Source: Emergencia timonensis
GTDB lineage: Bacteria > Bacillota > Clostridia > Peptostreptococcales > Anaerovoracaceae
NCBI RefSeq assembly: GCF_900086585.1
Contig: NZ_FLKM01000008.1
Location: forward strand, 1-64,000
Direction of reading: 5' to 3'
Length of the DNA: 64,000 bases
Shown here piece after piece: positions 27,566-36,277 of the stretch. Numbering within the stretch: the stretch's first letter is position 1; every line of letters begins with the position of its first letter. The notes below the pieces were generated by a model, which saw nothing but the letters and a program-made list of their open reading frames with translations, did not search any database and was not told the DNA's origin. Both the position numbers and the translations under genes were made by a program.

Positions 27566-28453
27566 TCACGATCCGCGATTCAGATCTACGACAACGATTT
27601 CCGGTCTGTTCAAAAAGCGAAAGGGAAACACGCTGTTACCCAATCCCCTGCTGATGACCATGGTCGTACCCTCTTTTTTATGCATGCCGCTGGTCAGCTT
27701 TGGCAGGGTGCCCTGTCCAGGTGCAAACAGTCCTTCTGTAAAAGGCAGTCTGATCTGGCCGCCGTGGGCATGACCGGCAAAAACCAAATCCACCTTATCA
27801 TCGGCATAAGCATCGAGGAATTGAGGTTCGTGTGTCAGCATGATGGTCAATTCATCCGTTCCAATGCCCTCTGTCAGTCGATCAACCATATCGGTAATCA
27901 CCGATGGATCGTAAGCAGTCGCCGTTCTCCCTATTGACGTCTTGCTCGCATAAAGGGTATATTCCGAAATGCCAATCAGATGAATCTGCTGTTTGCTTCT
28001 TTGCACGGCCGTCGTCTCATCAAAGAGAACGTTGACACCCATCTGCCGCAGTTCATCATAAAATGCCTTCATTCTTTGCTCTGGCAGGGCCAATTCGTGG
28101 TTTCCGTTCACATAATAAACCGGTGCAATTTCGACTAACCCCCTGATTGCTTCCAGACTGGCTTCGTAGCTGGTATGATTTCGATCAAGCAGATCCCCTG
28201 TAAAGACAATGATATCCGGCTTCGTCTCCGCCGTTTTGTCCAGAAGTTTCTTCTGATGCTGGCCAAAGTACTCACTTTGCAAATCAGAAATCTGTGTGAT
28301 GCGAAATCCCTCAAATTGTTCCGGCACCTGCTTGTTTCGGTATTGATACTTTGTCACGACTAGAGACTTGTTGTTCCAGCAGACAAAGAGCGCCAGTGCC
28401 AACAGCACAGAAAACACGATTAAAATCTTTATCATAGTTTTATTAATTCTCAT
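27566..28453 (-). CDS. Membrane-anchored metallophosphoesterase
   Basis: 295 residues: one N-terminal membrane helix (about 8-26), then a calcineurin-like phosphoesterase of the YkuE/YaeI kind facing outside. Motifs: FRITQISDLQSEYFG, VFTGDLLDRN, YVNGNHE, TIMLTHEPQ, FAGHAHGGQIRLP. The usual first D-x-H motif reads D-L-Q here, so one metal-binding His is replaced by Gln. Activity (UDP-diacylglucosamine or other phosphoesters) is unknown. Confidence 0.9.
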   Translation of the reverse strand: MRINKTMIKILIVFSVLLALALFVCWNNKSLVVTKYQYRNKQVPEQFEGFRITQISDLQSEYFGQHQKKLLDKTAETKPDIIVFTGDLLDRNHTSYEASLEAIRGLVEIAPVYYVNGNHELALPEQRMKAFYDELRQMGVNVLFDETTAVQRSKQQIHLIGISEYTLYASKTSIGRTATAYDPSVITDMVDRLTEGIGTDELTIMLTHEPQFLDAYADDKVDLVFAGHAHGGQIRLPFTEGLFAPGQGTLPKLTSGMHKKEGTTMVISRGLGNSVFPFRFLNRPEIVVVDLNRGS

Positions 28454-28471
28454 CTTTCCCCTTTTCTAAAC

Positions 28472-28500
28472 TTGATAACATTATAAATTAAAGGTATAAT
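28472..28500 (+). promoter_or_regulatory. Promoter of the DUF3887-like lipoprotein gene
   Basis: TTGATA (28472-28477), 17-bp spacer, TATAAT (28495-28500), 28 bp before the ATG. Confidence 0.85.
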
Positions 28501-28527
28501 GATGGCAAGACAGAAAGGGTGAGAAAT

Positions 28528-28938
28528 ATGAAAAAGAGATATATCGTGGTACCGGCCGCTATGGCTCTCCTTCTGGGGATCTGCGCCAGCTGCGCGTCAA
28601 ATGAATTGCCATCGGGATTTGACAGAGATCAGGTTATTAAAACATCAGAGGGATTTATCGATCAGTTAAACGCTAAGGATTATGCGCGCTGTTACGACCA
28701 GTTCAGTGACGTGATGAAGGAATCCATGAGCCAAAAGAAGCTAGAGAATACGTTTACGTCCATCTTCGAAGGACTGGGAGGGTTTGTCCGATTTAAGTCC
28801 ATATCCCTTTCCTCTTCTAAATCACTTGGTGTAGAATATGCAGTATGCATCGTCAAATGCCAATACGAAAACGAAGCCGCCACCTTTACCATATCTTTGG
28901 ACAAGGACATGAAAGTCGGCGGATTATATATCAAATAA
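28528..28938 (+). CDS. DUF3887-like secreted lipoprotein
   Basis: 136 residues from ATG 28528 (MKKRYIVVPAAMALLLG); an upstream GTG lies inside the AAGGGTGAG site. Signal peptide with a cysteine cluster (GICASCAS) that fits a lipoprotein, though the lipobox is not canonical. The mature part (SEGFIDQLNAKDYARCYDQFS ... LDKDMKVGGLYIK) looks like DUF3887, a cystatin/SnoaL-like extracellular domain. Function unknown. Confidence 0.75.
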   Translation: MKKRYIVVPAAMALLLGICASCASNELPSGFDRDQVIKTSEGFIDQLNAKDYARCYDQFSDVMKESMSQKKLENTFTSIFEGLGGFVRFKSISLSSSKSLGVEYAVCIVKCQYENEAATFTISLDKDMKVGGLYIK

Positions 28939-28940
28939 AG

Positions 28941-28986
28941 AAGAAGCTGCATCAGGAGAAATCATTTCCGACTGCAGCTTCTTTTG
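28941..28986. terminator. Bidirectional terminator
   Basis: AAGAAGCTGCA (28941-28951) and TGCAGCTTCTT (28973-28983) pair; T-rich on both sides. Serves the lipoprotein gene and the convergent reductase gene. Confidence 0.85.
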
Positions 28987-28987
28987 T

Positions 28988-30979
28988 TCATATATGATTT
29001 GCTACTTCAAATGCATCCCAGATGCCGTACATAATGTTGGACACTTTCTTTGCATCCCCCAGCAAATAAATCTCCGGAACATCAAACTCCAACTCGTGAT
29101 ACAGCGCATTTTCTTCTTTGTACCCTACCGCCAGGATTACACTGTCCGCTGGGATTTTCTTTGTTTCACCGGCGCTTTCTGCCGTTAAAATCCCATTTTG
29201 ATAGTCTGTAACCCTTGCAGAGGTTATCACTTCTACTCCACGATATGGCACCAATTTCTCCAGCATGTCTTTATTAGCATGGCACAGCGGTCCGTTGACG
29301 GCCAGCAGCTTATCTAAAGCTTCGACGATGGTAACCTTCTTCCCTTGCTGGCTGAGCCAGAGTGCTGTTTCGCAGCCCACCAGGCCGCCGCCGATGACCA
29401 CCGCCGTTTCACCACAGTCCGTTTCTTTGTTCAGTACATCTGCCGCTGTGTATACGTGCTCATCCTCTCCTAAAGAGAAAACCTTCGGTGACGATCCCGT
29501 AGCGATGATGACCGCATCAAAATCTGCTGCCAGCACGTCTTCTCGGCTGATCTTGCAGCCATAATGAACAGGAACCTCCAGTTTTGAAAGCTGTCTTTCG
29601 TACCACTTGGCAAGGGCAATGTCGTCCTCCTTAAAATCAGGCGCTCCGCCGGGAATCAGATTACCGCCCAGCTGCCGGCTCTTTTCAAATAGCTCCGGCC
29701 TGTGTCCACGAATAGCCAATACTCTGGCCGCTTCACAGCCTGCAACACCACCACCGACGACCATGACCTTTTTGCTCTTGCAGATCGGTTCATAGGCCGT
29801 CACCCGCTCTCTGGCAGCCTGCGGATTCACCGCACAGTTAATCATGGAATACTCCTGGATTCTGCCCATACAGCCCTCATGGCAGGAGATGCAAGGTCTG
29901 ACATCTTCCAGCCTGCCTGACCGCAGCTTGTTGACATAGTCTGGATCGGCTAATAGCGGTCTGCCCAGACTGATGACGTCACATTCCCCATTTTCCAGAG
30001 ATGCTGAAGCCATTTGCGGATCGTCCATACGGCCTGCACAGAGCACCGGCACGTCCACTACATCTTTTACCATCTTGCAGTATGGCCGGTAGAGGCCTTT
30101 TTCCTGATACATAGGCGGATGGTTCCACCACCATGCATCGTAGGTTCCAACGTCGGTATCCAGAGCGTCGTAGCCGTATTCTACCAGCAGCCTGGCCGCT
30201 TCCAGCCCCTCTTCTATATCCCGGCCTTTCTCTTCAAACTCTTCACCTGGCAGTGCACCGTCGCGCCAGTCTTTAATCATACTTTTGACGCTGAATCTGA
30301 GCGCAACAGGAAAATCGTCTCCGCAGCGCCTCTTAATTTCCTCTACCACTTCTCTGGCAAAGCGCAGGCGGTTTTCCAAACTGCCGCCGTACTCATCGTC
30401 CCTTTGATTGAACATTGAAATCGCAAACTGGTCTAAGAGATAGCCTTCGTGAACCGCGTGGATTTCCACCCCGTCAAAACCGCCTCGCTTGGCGTTGTAT
30501 GCGCCGTCGCCAAAGGACTTGACGATGCTGTGAATTTCCTCTTTTGTCAATGGCCGGCAGGTCTTGTCCAGCCATCTGTGCGGAATGGGGGACGGTGCGA
30601 CTGGCGGAAATTCTCCCAGGTTTGTAGGAATCGTCACTCTGCCGAACCCTCCGGACATCATGAGAAAGATTTTGCTGCCGTATGCATGTACCCGCTCCGT
30701 CATCTCTTTGCTGGTTCTGATAAAGTGTACGGGATTGAAGGTCGAGTTGGGACAATTGGGCATGCTCTGCTGTTCCACTTCGCAATCAGAAAAAGTGACC
30801 CCGGTAATGATCAGTCCAGTGCCACCCTTTGCTCTTTCTGTATAATAATCGATCCCTCTCTGGTTGAAGCCTCCCTGCGCGTCAGAAAGCCCCAGTGGTC
30901 CCATAGGCGCCATAGCGAATCGATTTTTGATTTCCACCGAACCGATTTTGATCGGTGTGAACAAGTTCTTGTACTTCAT
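28988..30979 (-). CDS. Old-Yellow-Enzyme/FAD/4Fe-4S reductase (2,4-dienoyl-CoA or enoate reductase family)
   Basis: 663 residues in three parts. Residues 1-340: FMN-binding TIM barrel with IKNRFAMAPMG, HAVHEGYLLDQF, RDDEYGGSLENRLRF and LGRPLLADPD. Then a 4Fe-4S motif, CISCHEGCMGR ... NCAVNP (about 358-385). Then a FAD/NAD(P) domain with VVGGGVAGCEAARV and VIGGGLVGCETALW. The layout matches bacterial dienoyl-CoA reductase, clostridial 2-enoate reductases and bile acid BaiCD/BaiH, so it should hydrogenate an activated C=C bond. The substrate cannot be read from sequence. A LysR gene lies upstream in the same direction. Confidence 0.92.
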   Translation of the reverse strand: MKYKNLFTPIKIGSVEIKNRFAMAPMGPLGLSDAQGGFNQRGIDYYTERAKGGTGLIITGVTFSDCEVEQQSMPNCPNSTFNPVHFIRTSKEMTERVHAYGSKIFLMMSGGFGRVTIPTNLGEFPPVAPSPIPHRWLDKTCRPLTKEEIHSIVKSFGDGAYNAKRGGFDGVEIHAVHEGYLLDQFAISMFNQRDDEYGGSLENRLRFAREVVEEIKRRCGDDFPVALRFSVKSMIKDWRDGALPGEEFEEKGRDIEEGLEAARLLVEYGYDALDTDVGTYDAWWWNHPPMYQEKGLYRPYCKMVKDVVDVPVLCAGRMDDPQMASASLENGECDVISLGRPLLADPDYVNKLRSGRLEDVRPCISCHEGCMGRIQEYSMINCAVNPQAARERVTAYEPICKSKKVMVVGGGVAGCEAARVLAIRGHRPELFEKSRQLGGNLIPGGAPDFKEDDIALAKWYERQLSKLEVPVHYGCKISREDVLAADFDAVIIATGSSPKVFSLGEDEHVYTAADVLNKETDCGETAVVIGGGLVGCETALWLSQQGKKVTIVEALDKLLAVNGPLCHANKDMLEKLVPYRGVEVITSARVTDYQNGILTAESAGETKKIPADSVILAVGYKEENALYHELEFDVPEIYLLGDAKKVSNIMYGIWDAFEVANHI

Positions 30980-31160
30980 GTTAACCTCCCCAGTTCATAT
31001 TCTAGTAATAGTATATGCCCTGCCTTTGTGGGAGCGTTATCAAGAATCATCTGTTACGTAGAAGAAGATTTTTTCTATGATGTTCCGTTTATTGTATTCG
31101 CACAAAGATTCTATTTTCCGTCAGTTCCTCCCGATACGCATGCCCAAATTAAAATAGATT

Positions 31161-31348
31161 AAAAATCGGCATATTTTCGCAAGACAGCCTCTTTATGCGC
31201 ATGGCAAACAAACACATACAGCAAAATCGGCGCATTCGTGTGATTTCTAGCCGGAAATCTCCTTGCCTTGAACAAACGCGCCGATTTTTTTCTGTTAAAA
31301 GCATTACCATACGTTTTTGATTGGTACTGTCAAAAATATGCCGATTTT
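31161..31348. repeat. Nested inverted repeats between the LysR gene and the reductase gene
   Basis: Four copies of a 16-17 bp motif around AAAATCGGC: 31161-31177 and 31223-31239 forward, 31274-31290 and 31332-31348 inverted. The outer pair matches over 16 bp (AAAATCGGCATATTTT), the inner over 11 bp (AAAATCGGCGC). Centres are 51-62 bp apart. Candidate operators for the adjacent LysR protein, or a large transcript hairpin. Nothing else is recognisable in 30980-31425. Confidence 0.7.
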
Positions 31349-31425
31349 AAAGTGCATAGTGCCCTATCACGGCGATTAGCAGAGCAAGCGTTAAGAAAAT
31401 CCCTGCCAAAACGCCCACGCTTTGG

Positions 31426-32331
31426 TTAGTTGCCGTTTTTGTCTGAGCAACACTCCATTAAGAAGTCCTTTTTTATGAACTCTTCAAACTTCTGAATCAG
31501 TCTGTAGGAGCCGATGGCCTTTCGATAGACGCCGTAAACTTCCCATTTCAGTTCCTCTTCAAAGGGTATTGCACGAATGCCATTCATCTGCACGTCTTCC
31601 AGAGAAAAAGCAGTCACGACAGCCAGGCCGTACCCCTGTCTGCACAGCTTATGCTGGAAGTTGGCATCTGCCGTCTTCGCAATAATAGTTGGCTCAAAAC
31701 CCCTCACCTGGCAGGTTTTCTTAAAATCATGGTACAAATTGAAATGTTCATTCAAAGTGATCAGCGGCTCGCCTTCCAGCATGTCGATGTTTACTTTCTC
31801 CTTCTCATATAGAGGATGTCCTTCGTAGGCAAGGAGGTATACGTCGTTTTCTGCCAGTTTTCTGACCATGTTGTCTTCGTTGTCCCAACCGCCGACGATA
31901 AAACCGTACTCGATTTCAGATGCGTCGATCATCGCCTTCACCTCTGAATTCGCATACTCACACCACTCCACTTTCACTGGCGTATTTTCCTCAATAAAGT
32001 CCTGTATCAGCTTAAAGGGAATGACATTGAACACCCCACAGGCGCAACCGATCCGCAGCACATCTTCTCTATGGGAAAGCTGCTGCACTTCGTTTCTGAT
32101 CTGTTCAAATTCTTCAATCAGAAGACCTGCCCGTTTATATAGAAGCTGCGCGCTTTCTGTCGGCGTCACGCCCTGTTTTGCCCGTTCAAACAAAACCGTG
32201 CCCAGCTCATTCTCCAGGGACCTGATGTTGCTGCCAAGGCCCTGGGGCGTGATATACAGCTGCTTGGCAGCCTTGTTGATGCTCTTCTGCTCATATACCG
32301 CCTCAAAGCACTTTAAATCCTTAATGTTCAT
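31426..32331 (-). CDS. LysR-type transcriptional regulator
   Basis: 301 residues from ATG 32331 (MNIKDLKCFEAVYEQKSINKA), preferred over an ATG four codons earlier without an upstream site. N-terminal winged helix-turn-helix (about 1-60, AAKQLYITPQGLGSNIRSLE), then the periplasmic-binding-like effector domain (VLRIGCACGVFNVIP onward). It lies 446 bp upstream of the reductase, same strand, and very probably regulates it. The inducer is unknown. Confidence 0.92.
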   Translation of the reverse strand: MNIKDLKCFEAVYEQKSINKAAKQLYITPQGLGSNIRSLENELGTVLFERAKQGVTPTESAQLLYKRAGLLIEEFEQIRNEVQQLSHREDVLRIGCACGVFNVIPFKLIQDFIEENTPVKVEWCEYANSEVKAMIDASEIEYGFIVGGWDNEDNMVRKLAENDVYLLAYEGHPLYEKEKVNIDMLEGEPLITLNEHFNLYHDFKKTCQVRGFEPTIIAKTADANFQHKLCRQGYGLAVVTAFSLEDVQMNGIRAIPFEEELKWEVYGVYRKAIGSYRLIQKFEEFIKKDFLMECCSDKNGN

Positions 32332-32452
32332 CCTGCACCTCATTTATTTTCGTCTATTATCATGCTACAATAGTACGACAAAAAATACAAGAGGTGGAAT
32401 CTGGGATTCAAAGAAAGCCGCTTCTCTAAAATCATTTCCAGCGGCTGTGTTC

Positions 32453-32614
32453 TTACTCGCTGACGTATTCTCTTGCAGCTTCTCGACTGAGCTGATATTT
32501 TTCTATCAATTTATCTTGAATCTGCTCTTCTGCCAGGCCCAGTTCATGGCAAACGCATGAAGTAAAATACGACCCTTGCTTTAAATCAGGCAAAAGTGCC
32601 TGAAACGAGCAATT
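32453..32614 (-). pseudogene. Gene fragment, C-terminal end only
   Basis: A 53-codon open frame without a start codon after an upstream TAG. It reads like a real protein end: CHELGLAEEQIQDKLIEKY then REAAREYVSE. The amphipathic helical pattern resembles a degraded C-terminus. I do not recognise the family; it may or may not come from the same dead gene as the fragment at 32853-32984. Confidence 0.35.
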
Positions 32615-32852
32615 CTAGGTGCATTTATGGCAAATTACAGCTTTCAGCAGTCTCTTCCGGGAACAAAATAGCTCAAATTTGACTGAATAAAGCTTAAAAA
32701 CATGTTTTAACACAAAAGATTCCCACTATATAGATTTCTTGTCCATTCGCACTTTTTACATTTTATGGTATAATATCCAAAAAACATCTTACATTTTTCA
32801 AAAAAGTGCCTAAACTGACCAAAAAACAAGAATTTATGGCGGATTACTTGGT

Positions 32853-32984
32853 TCATGCGCATTTATCTGCACCATAGTCCGTATCTTCCAGTGCGTTAAA
32901 TAGCGCTAAGGCAGATTCCTTATCAGAAAAAAGCATACAAAATACCGAATCCTGGTGGTTATGCAATGGCTTTCGTTCTTCCAT
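32853..32984 (-). pseudogene. Truncated N-terminus of an Rpn/PD-(D/E)XK putative transposase
   Basis: 43 codons from ATG 32984 with a good GAGGAGG site, then TGA. The peptide contains HQDSVFCMLFSDKESALALF and NALEDTDY, which is how many clostridial Rpn-family (PD-(D/E)XK) recombination-promoting nucleases begin; full-length members are 250-350 residues. So it is a remnant with its start signals kept. The 32344-33080 stretch otherwise holds only this debris and a diverged direct repeat (32591-32640 and 32806-32852). Confidence 0.6.
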
Positions 32985-33080
32985 AATATTTCCTCCTCAC
33001 AAATATGGATAATTATGGCAGCATAATATCGCGCTTCATCCAAGAAATTAATGCTTTAATGTAATTTATTTGCATCATCT

Positions 33081-33623
33081 TTATTGTATCGTTTTCCCCA
33101 TTTCAAAGGCTTCCTGCAGCGCTGGATTGTCCTTGATGTCGCCGATGGCATCGACGCCGCCGGCAAATACGCTTCCCGCCAAGCGGGCTTTCGGGAAGCA
33201 TCTGATCCAGCCTTCTAACCCGTGCACCGCATACTCTGGCGTGTCAGCTCCCTCTTCCGCCGCAGCAGTCAGCATATACACATTCCGAAACTGATAATCC
33301 GCACTGTACAGCGGGTTTGCCCGGTCAAGCATGGTCTTCATCTGCCCGCACATTTCAAAATAGTAGATTGGTGTGGCAAAGGCGATGACATTGACATCCT
33401 TCATCTTCTGGGCAATCATATCAGCGTCGTCGTGGATGATGCACCTCTTTGTCTCCTGGCAGGCAAAGCATCCCTTGCAAAATCCAATCGTTTTGTCGTA
33501 GAGACAGATTTTCACAACTTCGTTCCCCGCTTCTTTTGCACCTTTTACAAATTCCTCTGCTAAAGCGTCGGAGTTGCCGCCCTTCCTCGGGCTGGTGGAG
33601 ATTACTAAAACTTTTTTACTCAT
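33081..33623 (-). CDS. Flavodoxin-family NAD(P)H-dependent FMN reductase
   Basis: 180 residues. FMN-binding loop STSPRKGGNSDALAEEF near 9-25; a cysteine region, CKGCFACQETKRC (about 49-61), and the ATPIYYFEMCGQMKTMLDR stretch. This is the iron-sulfur flavoprotein-like/flavodoxin_2 group common in anaerobes, which passes electrons to quinones, nitro compounds or oxygen. Single gene with its own RBS (GGAAACG). Confidence 0.88.
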   Translation of the reverse strand: MSKKVLVISTSPRKGGNSDALAEEFVKGAKEAGNEVVKICLYDKTIGFCKGCFACQETKRCIIHDDADMIAQKMKDVNVIAFATPIYYFEMCGQMKTMLDRANPLYSADYQFRNVYMLTAAAEEGADTPEYAVHGLEGWIRCFPKARLAGSVFAGGVDAIGDIKDNPALQEAFEMGKTIQ

Positions 33624-33740
33624 GGCTTTCGTTTCCTTTCATATGTATAATGTGCAGTCTTTGCTTTGTTTAAATTATTATATGTGAAGAGTATAGATAT
33701 CTCAAAAGCATATCAAGTTTTCGCAGGATCAATCGTCAGG

Positions 33741-34466
33741 TCAGGTGAGAGGCGGTATAGCTTCTGCCTCATCGCTCTGAATCATCAGATAAATCCCATC
33801 CAGAAATCCGGCATCATTGACGCAAGGATAATGGTAGGTCAAAGGCTCTCCCTGATACTCGCCTGTAACAACTGAGACCTTCGGGATAAACAGAATCGCT
33901 CCATATTTGTAGTCTTCAGACGGCACAAGGCCTTCACCAGCGTAGGATGTCCCCTTTTTCTGCAGTCCATATGCCTGCTCGACCGCCGCATCCACATCTG
34001 ACTGGTCAATTTCCTTTTCTGACAGCTCCCCGTGCGCAGTCAGCCTCCGTGTAAAATCCATGCTGCCACTGATGCCGATCAGAGACGCACGCTCAAAGAG
34101 CGCCGTAATTCTCCCGGCATAGACTTTTGCAAACTGCTCTGTCAGACCCATCGGCACAAAGTCACCGCCTTCAAACTCGCCAGTCTGCTCTTTCTCCGTT
34201 TCTCTCGTAACGATCTGCAGGAACTCTTTTTCTGTCAACGCCGTTATCACTCCATCTTCCATCAAAACAGCCTCTGTGATATGGCAGCCTTCCTCCTCCA
34301 TATCAAAGACCGGTACATCTGGCAAGTCCTCTTCATTCATAGGCACTTCCCATTTGACTGCGGGCTTTTTGGGCGCTTCTGCTGAAAGCTTCTCTTTGTT
34401 ACATCCGAAGAGACCAAAAATCAAAGCTGCACACAGCAGATACGTTAGCAGATGTCTTGGTTTCAT
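33741..34466 (-). CDS. Hypothetical lipoprotein
   Basis: 241 residues. Signal peptide with lipobox LFGC (about 19-22), then acidic mature part without a motif I recognise. The C-terminus (LTYHYPCVNDAGFLDGIYLMIQ) suggests a beta-rich domain. Extracytoplasmic. It lies 142 bp upstream of the sirtuin stop; not clearly linked to that operon. Confidence 0.75.
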   Translation of the reverse strand: MKPRHLLTYLLCAALIFGLFGCNKEKLSAEAPKKPAVKWEVPMNEEDLPDVPVFDMEEEGCHITEAVLMEDGVITALTEKEFLQIVTRETEKEQTGEFEGGDFVPMGLTEQFAKVYAGRITALFERASLIGISGSMDFTRRLTAHGELSEKEIDQSDVDAAVEQAYGLQKKGTSYAGEGLVPSEDYKYGAILFIPKVSVVTGEYQGEPLTYHYPCVNDAGFLDGIYLMIQSDEAEAIPPLT

Positions 34467-34608
34467 GATTTCTCTCCTTGCTTTTCTTTTCCTAATTACT
34501 CTACGAATCCTTATATTTTAAATATACTTCTAAAAGGCATGTAGGTCAATCAGATTTCTAAATATTAAAAATAATTTAAAAAATGAAAATCAAGAAATTC
34601 TATGCTCT

Positions 34609-35523
34609 TTAAACGTGTTCACCGTCAGCTAGCGTCTTTAACACTTCCCCAACATCTCCATTAATGCAAACTGACTTTGCACCCAGCTCCGCCGGCGCAT
34701 AAGCCTCCCCTAAGTTTATACAAGCATAAAACGCCTTCGGGCGCCTGCTGACCATCCGCCAAAAGCTGTACTTGATAATGGCCGGCGTATTGTACCCTGT
34801 GCCCAGTTCCAGAAACAGCGTCCGTTGGTGCTGCGCCTCGCGCAAAAACGCTGTATAACGCTCTGATGCTGTCTGCCAGCCCGCATCTTCTACAAACGTA
34901 TCGTCTGCTCGCAAGTTCATAGTCAAAGTTTTACCGCACCGCGGGCAGTATGGCACCAGTTCCGTTGGAATGGACATTGCGGGACGGACACCCTGAGGCA
35001 GCGTCAACTGACCCTTTCCATCTACGGCAAAACCTTGCGCTTCTATCATCTTCCGTACCTGCTCTTCATTATCGTAGGTCAGATTATGGCAGGGCTTGCT
35101 GCACTGACAGAGGCCGTAGTCCCCCTGGGTGTAAAAGAGCCGCTCTTTATCAAACCCCGCCCTCTGAAATTGGTGATCCACATTGGTGGTCAATACGAAA
35201 TACTTTTTTTCCTGCATCAACTCCAAAAGCGCATTGTAGACCGGCTTCGGCGGATTTTGATAGCGATTGATCCAGATATAACGGCTCCAATAAGCCCAAT
35301 ATTCTTCCAGCGTTTGATATGGATAAAATCCGCCGGAATACATATCATCAAAGCCGTACTTATCTCCGAAGTCTTGAAAATATCTGCTAAATCTCTCTCC
35401 CGTATAATCAAAGCCTGCAGAGGCTGACAAACCTGCTCCTGCGCCAACGATGACAACCTCCGCTGCAGATAGCTGTTCCTGCAGACGGCTAACTTTATTT
35501 TCTTGATTCCCTAATTTCCTCAT
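34609..35523 (-). CDS. Class M sirtuin (SirTM), likely protein ADP-ribosyltransferase
   Basis: 304 residues. Rossmann NAD site [14 protein letters not shown] (27-40), then [12 protein letters not shown] (112-123). Where ordinary sirtuins have the catalytic HG, this has Q133-G134, as in class M sirtuins that transfer ADP-ribose instead of deacetylating. Zinc cysteines CQCSKPC (139-145) and CPRC (193-196). In Firmicutes and fungi SirTM is coupled to a macrodomain hydrolase that reverses the mark; that partner is directly upstream here, overlapping at ATGA. The usual lipoylated GcvH-L substrate and lipoate ligase are not in this window. Confidence 0.92.
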   Translation of the reverse strand: MRKLGNQENKVSRLQEQLSAAEVVIVGAGAGLSASAGFDYTGERFSRYFQDFGDKYGFDDMYSGGFYPYQTLEEYWAYWSRYIWINRYQNPPKPVYNALLELMQEKKYFVLTTNVDHQFQRAGFDKERLFYTQGDYGLCQCSKPCHNLTYDNEEQVRKMIEAQGFAVDGKGQLTLPQGVRPAMSIPTELVPYCPRCGKTLTMNLRADDTFVEDAGWQTASERYTAFLREAQHQRTLFLELGTGYNTPAIIKYSFWRMVSRRPKAFYACINLGEAYAPAELGAKSVCINGDVGEVLKTLADGEHV

Positions 35524-36277
35524 TGTCTCTCACCCAATAGTTCCTCATAAATCTGTCGATCCAGATCTTTGAACACATTAAACACGACCTTCAGATTACT
35601 ACTCTTCTGATACTCTCTCACCGTCTCCACAGCAATCTCCGCTGCCAGATGATTAGGAAAGTGAAATTCGCCAGTGGAGATACAGCAGAAGGCCACAGAC
35701 TCCAGTTCGTACTGCTCCGCCAAAGCCATGGAAGACAGATAGCAGGCGCGCAGCGCGCGTCGGTCCTTTTCTTGAACCGCATCGGCTATAATCGGCCCCA
35801 CCGTATGAATCACATATCTCGCAGGCAAATTATAGCCCGATGTAATCTTTGCACTGCCGGTTTGCTCCAGATGCCCCTGCCGTCTCATGATTCCTGCACA
35901 TGCGTTTCTGAGCCCAACACCTGCAAAGGTATGAATGGCGTTGTCGATACATCCGTGACAGGGACAAAAACATCCCAGCATTTGACTGTTGGCTGCATTG
36001 ACGATGGCGTCGATTTTTAAAGCTGTAATATCCCCCTGCCAGAGATAGATCCCATGCTCCTTCTCCTTTAAATCGTGAAATCAACGAGACCTTTATTCTC
36101 TGCCATAGTCTGCAGAAGCTGGTTTTCTTTTTTCATGTAATCAGGCGGCATTTCCCCTGGCATTTTCACGTTGACCAAAGAGCGGTACAGCCGCCAACGC
36201 TGCGTCAAGTCAGTCGGTATCTCGATCTCTGGATCTAGGCGCCTGATCAGATACTCCAAGTCTGACTCAATGTTCAT
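35520..36277 (-). pseudogene. Zinc-type macrodomain ADP-ribosyl hydrolase, single-base frameshift
   Basis: Two frames together make one protein of about 252 residues. The 5' part (36068-36277) encodes the helical N-terminal extension (MNIESDLEYLIRRLDPEIEI ... NKGLVDF) and ends at TAA. The 3' part continues one frame over with [30 protein letters not shown], the zinc motif [10 protein letters not shown] and the rest of the fold. Adding one A to the AAA at 36078-36080 (plus strand) restores V-D-F-H-D-L-K. The 3' frame has no start codon before Met at 35981, which is past the ligand-binding start. So either a recent mutation, a sequencing error, or a frameshift event; I see no canonical slippery heptamer. 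Its role would be to remove ADP-ribose added by SirTM. Confidence 0.85.

Noticed and set aside
30449..31162. 237-codon plus-strand frame opposite the reductase gene
   Set aside because: Shadow of the GC-rich reductase coding strand; no binding site and no family similarity.
31350..31425. Hydrophobic 22-29 codon frame after the LysR gene (GVLAGIFLTLALLIAVIGH)
   Set aside because: Looks like a membrane helix but has no ATG, no good start codon and no ribosome binding site.
36068..36090. Programmed -1 frameshift in the macrodomain gene
   Set aside because: The local sequence is not an X-XXY-YYZ slippery heptamer in frame and no pseudoknot was obvious; a deleted A in a homopolymer is simpler.
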